The notes beneath the pieces were generated by a model. That model worked only from the letters and a program-made list of their open reading frames with translations. It was not told the DNA's origin and ran no database searches. Shown here piece after piece: positions 1 to 5,432 of a stretch of DNA of 5,432 bases; positions within the stretch are counted from its first letter, which is position 1, and each line of letters begins with the position of its first letter. The DNA is from Phycisphaerae bacterium (GTDB lineage Bacteria > Planctomycetota > Phycisphaerae > SM23-33): positions 1 to 5,432 of the forward strand of contig JASLZV010000150.1 in the NCBI GenBank assembly GCA_030754715.1, in the 5' to 3' direction. Position numbers and translations under genes: made by a program.

Positions 1-52
1 AAACTCAATCGATGCGCCGGTCGGCGACGCGGCAGCGGCACTGTCGGATCGC

Positions 53-82
53 ATTATAGGAGAGAGGGAATAGGCCCTTCAA
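53..82 (-). promoter_or_regulatory. Putative sigma70-type promoter reading off the left edge
   Basis: On the minus strand TTGAAG (82-77) is followed after 18 nt by a perfect TATAAT (58-53). The -35 box overlaps the stop codon of the glycosyltransferase gene, so the promoter would start a separate transcript for whatever lies to the left. Transcription would begin near position 46. The first start codon after that is a GTG at 41-39. An ATG at 54-52 also opens a frame to the window edge (beginning MRSDSAAAASP), but it lies inside the -10 box and would not be on this transcript. Either the promoter or that ATG is real, not both, and the next gene's start cannot be fixed from here. There is no recognisable terminator between the glycosyltransferase stop and this site. 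Confidence 0.4.
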
Positions 83-1140
83 GAGCGGCATGGGGCCAGG
101 TCCGAGTAGATTCGCACCAATTGTCGGCGGACGCCGGGCAGCGAGAAGCGTTCGCGTGCCCGCGCGGCGGCGTTTGAGGCCAGCCGCCGGCGCAGATCCG
201 CCTCGTCCGCCAGGCGTACCACGTGGCCCGTGGCGGCTCGGACGTTTCCGCGCGGTGACAACAAAGCCGCCTGGTCGTGCGGAGCGCAGTCGGCCAGGTC
301 CGTGCAGTCCCAGGCGACGGCGGCTAGTCCGGCTGCCATCGCCGCCGCCAGGGCAGCGCCGCCGCAGTTGCGTCTGTGCAGGAACAACGCCGCGTCGGCG
401 GCCGCCAGCACATCAGGAAGGGCGAAACGGCGCCACGTAAAGAACACTTCCCTGTCGTAACCGGTGGTTTTCACGAACGTGCGGACGGACTGCTCGGCAG
501 GTCCGCGGGTGGGAAAGGCCAGTCGGACTTGCGGCAGGAAGATTCTCGCCATGGCGTGTGCCCAGGCGACGTACTTGTGTCCGGCGTGTCGCGTCATCTG
601 TGACGGGGCTACCAGCAGGAAGTCGGCCTGGCGCAGTTGCAGCGCCTTGCGGACGTGTTGCCGCCGCTGTGGAGCGGCATGGATTGGTTCGGTCGCCGGC
701 GGCAGGACAAAGAGGCGGTCCGCCGGCGCTCCGATCAAAGCGAGTCGGTGCCTGTCCGATTCGGTGGGAACCGTGATTGCCCACCGGCGATCGAACAGGC
801 CCGACAACAGGCCGTCCAGTTCTGCCGGCGGCGGCAGGTGGCCCAGGGATATCAGCACCGCTCGGACAGTCTTTTTGGTTGCCTGCTGAGCGGCTGAGGC
901 GGCTGCGGGCGACCATGTGTGTATCACGTCGGCGCCGGCGGCGAGTTCGCGCATGGCCAGGCCGCTCAGCCGGGCGATTCCCAGCGGCCCGTGGATGGGC
1001 GTCACGTCGCCGGCCGGGGCGGTCACCGCGGCGGCTGGACCCGCCGATACGATGCGGTCACCATCACCGGCCAGCAGTCGGGCTTGGGCCAGCATGTCCG
1101 GCGATGTATCGGCAGCGACGATGTGAAGTACGCGGGCCAT
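79..1140 (-). CDS. GT-B glycosyltransferase homologue (GT4-like), probably donor-site defective
   Basis: This encodes 353 residues, typical for a single GT-B glycosyltransferase. The N-terminal half begins MARVLHIVAADTS and contains DVIHTWSP (71-78), the usual 'is it in the acceptor-side Rossmann domain' pattern. DRRWAITVPTESDRHRL (117-133) followed by GAPADRLFVLPPAT (137-150) matches the family's 'sees as foreign, GVP..ri.viPNG' hinge. The C-terminal domain runs from about 173 (DFLLVAP) to the end, with the characteristic closing helix (ASNAAARARERFSLPGVRRQ, 321-340). By hand alignment the canonical GT4 donor residues are all changed: the R and K of VGRLxxxKG become Q181 and A186, and the two glutamates of E-x7-E become N258 and A266. 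It may be inactive, or use a different donor. No signal peptide or membrane segment is evident. The frame stays open upstream to 1572, but that extension is low-complexity and overlaps pabC, so I chose the ATG at 1140, which also fits the promoter. Substrate and pathway are unknown. Confidence 0.8.
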   Translation of the reverse strand: MARVLHIVAADTSPDMLAQARLLAGDGDRIVSAGPAAAVTAPAGDVTPIHGPLGIARLSGLAMRELAAGADVIHTWSPAAASAAQQATKKTVRAVLISLGHLPPPAELDGLLSGLFDRRWAITVPTESDRHRLALIGAPADRLFVLPPATEPIHAAPQRRQHVRKALQLRQADFLLVAPSQMTRHAGHKYVAWAHAMARIFLPQVRLAFPTRGPAEQSVRTFVKTTGYDREVFFTWRRFALPDVLAAADAALFLHRRNCGGAALAAAMAAGLAAVAWDCTDLADCAPHDQAALLSPRGNVRAATGHVVRLADEADLRRRLASNAAARARERFSLPGVRRQLVRIYSDLAPCRS

Positions 1141-1147
1141 GCGGGGA

Positions 1148-1176
1148 ATGATATGTTCCTGCCCCCCACGCGTCAA
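1148..1176 (-). promoter_or_regulatory. Sigma70-type promoter of the glycosyltransferase gene, leaderless layout
   Basis: The minus strand reads TTGACG (1176-1171), a 17-nt spacer, then TATCAT (1153-1148). Each box matches the consensus at five of six positions and the spacing is ideal. Only 7 nt (TCCCCGC) separate the -10 box from the ATG at 1140, so the transcript should begin at or within a base or two of the start codon. No Shine-Dalgarno sequence lies at a working distance; the only AGGA is about 17 nt from the ATG and falls in the promoter spacer. This supports both the chosen start codon and a leaderless mRNA. Confidence 0.65.
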
Positions 1177-1386
1177 ACCCCGCGGTGCGATTGACTCCAA
1201 AGCGGCCAATGGGTGAGTGTTGCCCAGTGATCCCGCCCGGCGTACAGGTCGCAGCCCCACAGGCCGTATTTCACCGAGAGGGAGGTCAGGATCATGTCTT
1301 TGTGCCGGTCCGGGGCCGGCAGCGCGGCGGGTCGGTGTGGAAGTTTTCGCGTGCGTTGCAACGTCGCCAAGGCCGTTCACAGGCGA

Positions 1387-1415
1387 TTGCCTTTGCCCCT
1401 GGTGGGCGTTAGACT
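1387..1415 (+). promoter_or_regulatory. Promoter of the pabC-like gene, leaderless layout
   Basis: TTGCCT (1387-1392), a 17-nt spacer and TAGACT (1410-1415) form a moderate sigma70-like promoter, each box matching four of six consensus positions. The -10 box ends 7 nt (CAGTGGC) before the ATG at 1423, exactly the distance seen at the divergent glycosyltransferase promoter. The nearest purine-rich stretch, GGTGGG at 1401-1406, is 16 nt from the ATG, too far to act as a Shine-Dalgarno site. The individual boxes are weaker than in the divergent promoter, so this call leans on the matched geometry. Confidence 0.5.
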
Positions 1416-1422
1416 CAGTGGC

Positions 1423-2286
1423 ATGTCTGGCGGACACGTTCATCTCAACGGCCGGATCGTTCCCACTGAGGCGGCCGGGATTTCCGTTAGCGACGCGGGT
1501 TTTCTGCACGGCGCGTCGGCGTTTACTACGATGCTGGCCCACAACGGGGTGGTGTTTCGCCTCCGGGGGCACCTGGAGCGGCTGATGGCGACGGTCCGGC
1601 GTTTGGGCCTGCGGTGCGACGAGTCGCCGGAGTTGCTGATGGCGGGCGTTGATGAATTGCTTGAGGCCAACGAACTGACCGAGGCGCGGCTTAGGATTAC
1701 CTTGACGCCGGGGGCTGTTTCGGCGTCCGGCGGCCGGCCGACCACGCTGATTACCGCCGACCCGCTGCCGGAGTATCCCTCGTGGTGGTACCGAAGCGGC
1801 ATTGCGGTGGTGATCGCCGAGTGGCCCCAGACGGCCGACGAGGTGACCAGCGGTTGCAAGACCGGCTGCTATCTTCCGCGGGTGATGGCGATGCAGGCGG
1901 CAGTGGGCAAGGGGGCCGCCGAGGCCCTATGGTTCACGCAGACCGGCCGTCTAGCCGAGGCGTGCTTCTGTAATATCTTTTTGGTTCTAAGCGGGCAAGT
2001 TCTTACCCCGCCGCTGGATACGCCCGTTCTGGAGGGGATGGTGCGCGGGGCGGTGGTGGAACTGTGCACGCGGGTGGGTATAGAATGCCACACGGACAGG
2101 CCGCTGAGGTTGGGCGATCTCCTGGCGGCCGAAGAGGTGTTTCTGACGGCCAGTTGCAGTGGCGTCCGCCCTGTGTGCCGTATCGAGCGGCACGACGTGG
2201 GCGCCGGGGGGGTGGGCGAGATTACCGGCAAGATCATGTCGGCCTACAAGGACCTTTTGGATCAGGAATGCACGGCTGATCTCTGA
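1423..2286 (+). CDS. pabC: Class IV PLP aminotransferase/lyase, probable aminodeoxychorismate lyase
   Basis: This is a 287-residue fold-type IV PLP enzyme, the normal length for the family (PabC, IlvE, D-amino-acid transaminase). The N-terminal domain shows ISVSDAGFLHGASAFTT (20-36) and HLERL (50-54), where R53 should contact the cofactor phosphate. The Schiff-base lysine is K146 in SGCKTGCYLPRVMA; the spacing and the YLP after it resemble PabC and D-amino-acid transaminase more than IlvE, which has KxGGNY. E179 in LAEACFCNIF is the conserved glutamate facing the pyridine nitrogen, and TPPLDTPVLEGMVR (195-208) is the family's 'TPpl...iLpGitR' segment. As a PabC it would split 4-amino-4-deoxychorismate into p-aminobenzoate and pyruvate in the cytosol. 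A branched-chain or D-amino-acid transaminase cannot be excluded from motifs alone; nearby pabB tips the choice. The frame extends upstream to 1294, but those 43 residues are unlike the family. nif3 follows after 60 bp on the same strand and is probably co-transcribed. Confidence 0.75.
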   Translation: MSGGHVHLNGRIVPTEAAGISVSDAGFLHGASAFTTMLAHNGVVFRLRGHLERLMATVRRLGLRCDESPELLMAGVDELLEANELTEARLRITLTPGAVSASGGRPTTLITADPLPEYPSWWYRSGIAVVIAEWPQTADEVTSGCKTGCYLPRVMAMQAAVGKGAAEALWFTQTGRLAEACFCNIFLVLSGQVLTPPLDTPVLEGMVRGAVVELCTRVGIECHTDRPLRLGDLLAAEEVFLTASCSGVRPVCRIERHDVGAGGVGEITGKIMSAYKDLLDQECTADL

Positions 2287-2333
2287 TCGTGGCGGCTGCG
2301 ATGGCCGGGTCGCGCGAGGGCGAAGGCTGCGCT

Positions 2334-2339
2334 GGGGAG
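2334..2339 (+). promoter_or_regulatory. Shine-Dalgarno site of the NIF3-family gene
   Basis: GGGGAG lies 7 nt before the ATG at 2347, an optimal distance. It fixes the start codon and shows that this genome uses Shine-Dalgarno initiation for a gene inside a transcript, in contrast to the two presumed first genes at 1140 and 1423. No promoter-like pair is evident in the 60-bp gap (2287-2346). Confidence 0.7.
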
Positions 2340-2346
2340 AGTTGGG

Positions 2347-3510
2347 ATGATAAAGGTATCGGATGTGGTCGGGGTGTTGGAAGTGTTGGCCCCGCCGTCG
2401 CTTGCGGCGGACTGGGACAACGTCGGGCTTCTGGTGGGGGATCGTGCGGCGACGGTGAGGAAACTGCTGCTGTGCATCGACCTGACCGGGGAGGTGCTGA
2501 CAGAGGCCGCAGCCGGTCGGGCGCAGATGGTGATGGCGTACCATCCGGTGATCTTCAAGCCGCTTTCGCGGGTGACCGCCGACGGGGCCGCGGTGGTGTA
2601 TGAGGCGGCGCGGCGTGGGATTTCGGTGTACTCGATGCACACGGCCCTGGACGCTGCGCCGGGCGGAACCAACGACGTGCTGGCCGATGCGATGGGCCTG
2701 GACACCCGCACGCCGCTGGAGCCGTCAGTGGACAACGGGCAGTGTAAGGTGGTGGTGTTCTGCCCGCCGGAGGAGGTTTCGTGTGTTGCCGAGGCGGCCT
2801 TCGCCGCGGGGGCCGGCGTGGTGGGGAATTACCGGGACTGTACGTTTTTCAGCCACGGGATCGGGGCGTTCTGCGGCGCCCCCGGCACGCGCCCCAGCGT
2901 GGGTCACGCCGGGTGCCACGAGGTGGCCGAGGAAGTTCGCCTGGAGATTATTTCACCGCTGGCCGGGGCGGCGGGTGTTTGCGATGCAGTCCGGTCGGTC
3001 CACAGTTACGAGACGCCCGCCATAGACGTATACCCGCTGAAGGAGTTTCCCGAGGGCTGCGGTATGGGGCGCATTGGGCGGTTCAAGCGCGCGGTGACGG
3101 TCGCGGCGCTGATCGGTCGCGTCAAGAAGGCCACCGGCGCCGGCAGGGTGCTTCTAGCGGCCCGCCCCGGGCCTCCGAATCGCGCATCCGGGGGGGGCGG
3201 TTCGACCAGGTCCACCGGCCGCGGGGCGGGCAGAGGCGCGCTGGTGAGCACGGCTGCCTGCTGTGCGGGCTCGTGCGGGTCCGCCTGGCGAGTTGCCTTG
3301 GCGGCTGGGGCCACATTCTATCTCACAGGCGAGATGCGTCACCACGAGGCGTTGGCAGCCTCCCGCGCGGGACTTACCTGCGCGTGCCTGGGCCACTGGA
3401 ACTCCGAGCGCCTTGCCCTTCGCTCCATGGCGAGGCGAATGTCGAAGGCCATGGGGAAACTTCGCGTGGCGGTGTCCAAACGCGACCGCGACCCGTTCGA
3501 GATCGTATAA
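2347..3510 (+). CDS. NIF3/DUF34 family dinuclear metal-binding protein with PII-like insert
   Basis: This 387-residue protein has the long, two-part NIF3 architecture known from B. subtilis YqfO. The N-terminal half starts with WDNVGLLVGD (23-32). Candidate metal ligands are H66 (AYHPVIFKP; the usual HHP is YHP here, as in eukaryotic NIF3L1), D102 (HTALDAAPGGTND), and H350 and E354 in GHWNSER, equivalent to the H-xxx-E pair of E. coli YbgI. Residues about 133-231 form the PII/CutA-like insert (CKVVVFCPPEEV, GNYRDCTF, SVHSYETPAIDVYPL). The NIF3 fold resumes at GMGRIG (239-244) and ends with TGEMRHHEAL (327-336) and RDPFEIV. Residues about 268-300 are an unusual Gly/Ser/Arg-rich stretch. The biochemical role is unsettled: the family carries the label 'GTP cyclohydrolase I type 2' from a report on a Helicobacter member, while metal handling is an alternative view. 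It probably acts in the cytosol, as no signal peptide is seen. It is likely in an operon with the upstream pabC-like gene. Confidence 0.9.
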   Translation: MIKVSDVVGVLEVLAPPSLAADWDNVGLLVGDRAATVRKLLLCIDLTGEVLTEAAAGRAQMVMAYHPVIFKPLSRVTADGAAVVYEAARRGISVYSMHTALDAAPGGTNDVLADAMGLDTRTPLEPSVDNGQCKVVVFCPPEEVSCVAEAAFAAGAGVVGNYRDCTFFSHGIGAFCGAPGTRPSVGHAGCHEVAEEVRLEIISPLAGAAGVCDAVRSVHSYETPAIDVYPLKEFPEGCGMGRIGRFKRAVTVAALIGRVKKATGAGRVLLAARPGPPNRASGGGGSTRSTGRGAGRGALVSTAACCAGSCGSAWRVALAAGATFYLTGEMRHHEALAASRAGLTCACLGHWNSERLALRSMARRMSKAMGKLRVAVSKRDRDPFEIV

Positions 3511-3585
3511 TCCCATTCGATAGGCGCGAACCCCACGAACTGGAGATTGATTCATGTCAGGGGCGGGCTTGCGCCGGTGGAATGA

Positions 3586-5160
3586 TTACGATTTATCCCG
3601 GTTGCTGCGATGTTGTTTGTTTTCCCTGTCGAGTTCGAAGAGTTCGCGGATGACGCCGGGGACTTGAGACGCCTCGATGGCGCGGGCTTCGGCGATGGCC
3701 TCCAGCATCGCTCGGGCCTTGTCGAGCGTTTCCTGGTACTCGCCGGTGGTGGTCGAGTCGGCTACGATCCCGCCGCCAACCTGCACGTGCGCGTTGGGTC
3801 CGTCGCAGACCACGGTGCGGATTACGATGTTCCATTCGCACGCGCCGTCTACGCCCACGTGGCCGATGCAACCGGTATAGACGCCGCGGGCCTGCGGTTC
3901 AAGTTCGTCGATGATCTCCATGGCTCGGATCTTCGGCGCGCCGGTGATCGATCCGCCGGGGAAAGTCGCCCTGAGCAGTTCGGCCGCCCCGATTCCGGGG
4001 CGGAGGTCGCCCTCGACGGTCCCGGCCAGGTGAAAGACGGTGGGGTGGGTTTCCAGGGCTCTGGGCTCTGTGACGCGAATGGTTCCGAACCGGCAGACGC
4101 GCCCCAGGTCGTTCCGGAGCAGGTCGATTATCATGGCCAGTTCGGCGTTGTCCTTGGGGCTTGCCAGCAGGTCGGCCGCGGCGCGGGCGTTGGCGAGTTT
4201 GTCGCCGATGCGGGGGCGTGTGCCCTTGATGGGGCGTGTTATGACGTGCCCGCCGCGGACCCGCATGAACAACTCCGGGCTGCTGGAGAGCACCGCGCAG
4301 GGCCGCCCGCCGGCCTCAAAGGCCAAGTAGGCGCCGTAGTACGCGGGGTTTCTGTGGCGCAGTGCGTGATAGATGGCCGGTGGGGGCGGTGCGTCGGGGA
4401 CGGTCAGTCGCTGCGAGAGGTTCACCTGAAAGATGTCCCCGGCGGTAATGTACCGGAGGCACCTTGCGATGGTTCGTCGGTATTGGGCGGGTGTGAAGTT
4501 GGTGCGGAAGTCCCGGGCGGCGGTGCGGATGGCGGCGTCGGCCTGGTCGGGCGGGGCGGGGGGAGCCTGCGGGGACCGGTGGCGGGCCCGGTCGGCCAGT
4601 TGCCTCAGGCTCTGGTGGGCCCGGCTGGTAAACGGGTGGCGGCCGGGGAAGACCAGCCGCCTGAGCGACCAGTCGTGTGCGACGGCATCATAGACGAGCA
4701 AGGAATCGTAAAACGCCAGATGCAGGTCGGGCAGATGGGTGTCTCGTGGAGCCCGACCGGGCAGGCGTTCGACGTGACGGCCCAGCTCGTAGGCCAGGTA
4801 GCCGATCCAGCCCGGCGCGTAGAGGGCTGCGTCGATTCGGGGGTCGCCGCCGCCGTCGGGCGGGGAGGCCTGTATGGCAGAGAATGCATCGCTCAGGGCC
4901 GTCCATATGGCCCGGTCGTCTCCGGCAGCCAACACTCCACCCTGGCGGTGGCGCAGCGTTCCCTGGTGCAGCGTCAGCACGTCCATCGGCTCGCAGGCCA
5001 GAATGCTGTAGCGGCCGTATGTTTCGTGGAGTGCGGCCGAGTCGAGCATGGCCGGGTCGTGCAGGTCGGCCAGGGCGTCCAGGAGCGCGGCGGGCGTGGC
5101 GTCCAGGTCCAGGGGCTCGGTGATGATCTCGGCTTGGTATGTCGCTTGGGTCCAGTGCAT
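3586..5160 (-). CDS. pabB: Aminodeoxychorismate synthase component I
   Basis: This encodes 524 residues of the chorismate-binding family (TrpE/PabB/MenF). The N-terminal domain includes YGRYSILACEP (48-58) and APGWIGYLAYELGRHVE (115-131). The chorismate-binding domain contains YITAGDIFQVNLSQR (237-251), SSPELFMR (293-300), RPIKGTRPR (309-317), DLLRNDLGR (346-354), FPGGSITGAPK (400-410) and VGGGIVADSTTTGEYQETL (461-479). K312 in PIKGT is diagnostic: PabB uses this lysine, while anthranilate synthases have alanine there (PIAGT). With ammonia from a PabA glutaminase the enzyme makes 4-amino-4-deoxychorismate in the cytosol, the first step of p-aminobenzoate synthesis. Neither a fused glutaminase nor a fused lyase domain is present, so PabA must be encoded elsewhere. 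The ATG at 5160 is 21 bp from the preceding gene's stop, with only a weak GGA at the right distance, so co-transcription with that gene is likely. About 25 residues past the usual C-terminus are charged and of no recognised function. The gene is convergent with nif3. Confidence 0.92.
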   Translation of the reverse strand: MHWTQATYQAEIITEPLDLDATPAALLDALADLHDPAMLDSAALHETYGRYSILACEPMDVLTLHQGTLRHRQGGVLAAGDDRAIWTALSDAFSAIQASPPDGGGDPRIDAALYAPGWIGYLAYELGRHVERLPGRAPRDTHLPDLHLAFYDSLLVYDAVAHDWSLRRLVFPGRHPFTSRAHQSLRQLADRARHRSPQAPPAPPDQADAAIRTAARDFRTNFTPAQYRRTIARCLRYITAGDIFQVNLSQRLTVPDAPPPPAIYHALRHRNPAYYGAYLAFEAGGRPCAVLSSSPELFMRVRGGHVITRPIKGTRPRIGDKLANARAAADLLASPKDNAELAMIIDLLRNDLGRVCRFGTIRVTEPRALETHPTVFHLAGTVEGDLRPGIGAAELLRATFPGGSITGAPKIRAMEIIDELEPQARGVYTGCIGHVGVDGACEWNIVIRTVVCDGPNAHVQVGGGIVADSTTTGEYQETLDKARAMLEAIAEARAIEASQVPGVIRELFELDRENKQHRSNRDKS

Positions 5161-5181
5161 ATCCGTTAACGGTGCGGGGGC

Positions 5182-5432
5182 TTACTCTGCGGTGGCCAGT
5201 TGGTTGAAATCGGCTTTGGACAGTTCCTTTGCGGCCTTTGCGGCGGCGGCCTCCAGCGGGTCGCTGCTGTTGAGGTACTTTTCGATCATTTCGTTGTTGC
5301 GCCGCGTGTCGTTGCGATTGGAGGCGGTGTATCTCAGGATTCCCATGCACAAGATTGCCTGCACTCGCCAGGCGTGGTCTTTATCGTTCCGGGCGATGTT
5401 GAATACGTCGCCGGGGTTGGGGCGGACCTTCC
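5182..5432 (-). CDS. C-terminal end of a hypothetical HEAT-like helical protein (5' end outside window)
   Basis: Only the last 82 full codons are in the window; the frame is open to the right edge, so the true start is not visible. An internal GTG at 5364 could be misread as the start, but coding continues upstream (KVRPNPGDVFNIARNDKDHA, then WRVQAILCMGILRYTASNRN). The visible part looks helical, and the segment SSDPLEAAAAKAAKELSKAD resembles a HEAT or armadillo-type repeat helix pair, suggesting a scaffold rather than an enzyme. No catalytic motif is seen. I do not recognise the family. I have an unverified impression of similar tails in planctomycete hypothetical proteins. Its stop lies 21 bp before pabB on the same strand, so the two probably share a transcript, but nothing visible links it functionally to folate synthesis. 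Confidence 0.7.
   Translation of the reverse strand, partial: KVRPNPGDVFNIARNDKDHAWRVQAILCMGILRYTASNRNDTRRNNEMIEKYLNSSDPLEAAAAKAAKELSKADFNQLATAE

Noticed and set aside
1304..1320. GCCGG-7 nt-CCGGC inverted repeat in the divergent intergenic region
   Set aside because: Five-base GC-only stems are common by chance at this base composition, and nothing ties it to either promoter.
1294..1422. 43-residue N-terminal extension of the pabC-like protein
   Set aside because: Class IV enzymes start close to the strand seen at MSGGHVHLNG; the extension is unlike the family and lies upstream of the likely transcript start.
1141..1572. 144-codon N-terminal extension of the glycosyltransferase
   Set aside because: The extension is low-complexity, overlaps the pabC-like coding region on the other strand, and lies upstream of a good promoter that would not transcribe it.
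3506..3511. Perfect TATAAT on the plus strand at the end of nif3
   Set aside because: It is formed by the last codon and stop codon of nif3, has no -35 partner at a suitable distance, and would only read antisense into pabB.
3523..3575. Possible bidirectional terminator between nif3 and pabB (GGCGC ... GCGCC with inner CCCC/GGGG)
   Set aside because: The stems are 5 and 4 bp with unpaired bases between them, a loop of about 25 nt and no T-run next to the stem. No convincing terminator is visible in this convergent gap.
2781..3653. 290-codon plus-strand frame overlapping nif3
   Set aside because: It is in a different frame from the clear NIF3 protein, Arg/Gly-rich and motif-free: a shadow of the real gene.
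3610..5169. 519-codon open frame on the plus strand, antisense to almost all of pabB
   Set aside because: The pabB frame has full family motifs throughout. The antisense product is Gly/Val-rich with no recognisable domain, and long mirror frames are expected opposite GC-rich genes with strong third-position bias.

Overview
The window is a GC-rich stretch of bacterial chromosome (clearly above 60 % GC by eye), densely packed with genes and with no mobile-element, CRISPR or RNA-gene signature that I could find. Gene content and protein style (a short HEAT-like C-terminus, a NIF3 protein with the PII/CutA-like insert, and a divergent GT-B glycosyltransferase) would fit a planctomycete of the Phycisphaerae type. 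That is an impression from sequence style, not a proven assignment.

Layout from left to right. Positions 1-78 lie beyond the glycosyltransferase gene and hold a good sigma70-like promoter reading off the left edge. Positions 79-1140 (minus) encode a 353-residue GT-B glycosyltransferase homologue that appears to lack the usual GT4 donor-site residues. A 282-bp divergent intergenic region (1141-1422) carries a promoter for each flanking gene; in both, the -10 box ends exactly 7 nt before the ATG and no Shine-Dalgarno site is present, which is the arrangement of leaderless mRNAs. Positions 1423-2286 (plus) encode a class IV PLP enzyme, best read as aminodeoxychorismate lyase (PabC-like). After 60 bp comes a NIF3/DUF34 dinuclear-metal protein (2347-3510, plus), which does have a clear Shine-Dalgarno site. 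Convergent to it, 75 bp away, is pabB (3586-5160, minus), identified as aminodeoxychorismate synthase component I rather than anthranilate synthase by its PIKGT motif. Upstream of pabB by 21 bp is the 3' end of a HEAT-like gene of unknown function (5182-5432, minus, cut by the window edge).

How the genes may work together: PabB converts chorismate to aminodeoxychorismate with ammonia from a PabA glutaminase that is not in the window, and the PabC-like lyase releases p-aminobenzoate for folate synthesis. The NIF3-family gene sits between them. Some members of this family are annotated as 'GTP cyclohydrolase I type 2', which would be the first step of the pterin branch of folate synthesis, but that activity is disputed, so the neighbourhood is suggestive only. 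I see no wholly new system here. The points most worth a second look are the paired leaderless promoters, the residue losses in the glycosyltransferase, and the pabC-nif3-pabB arrangement.
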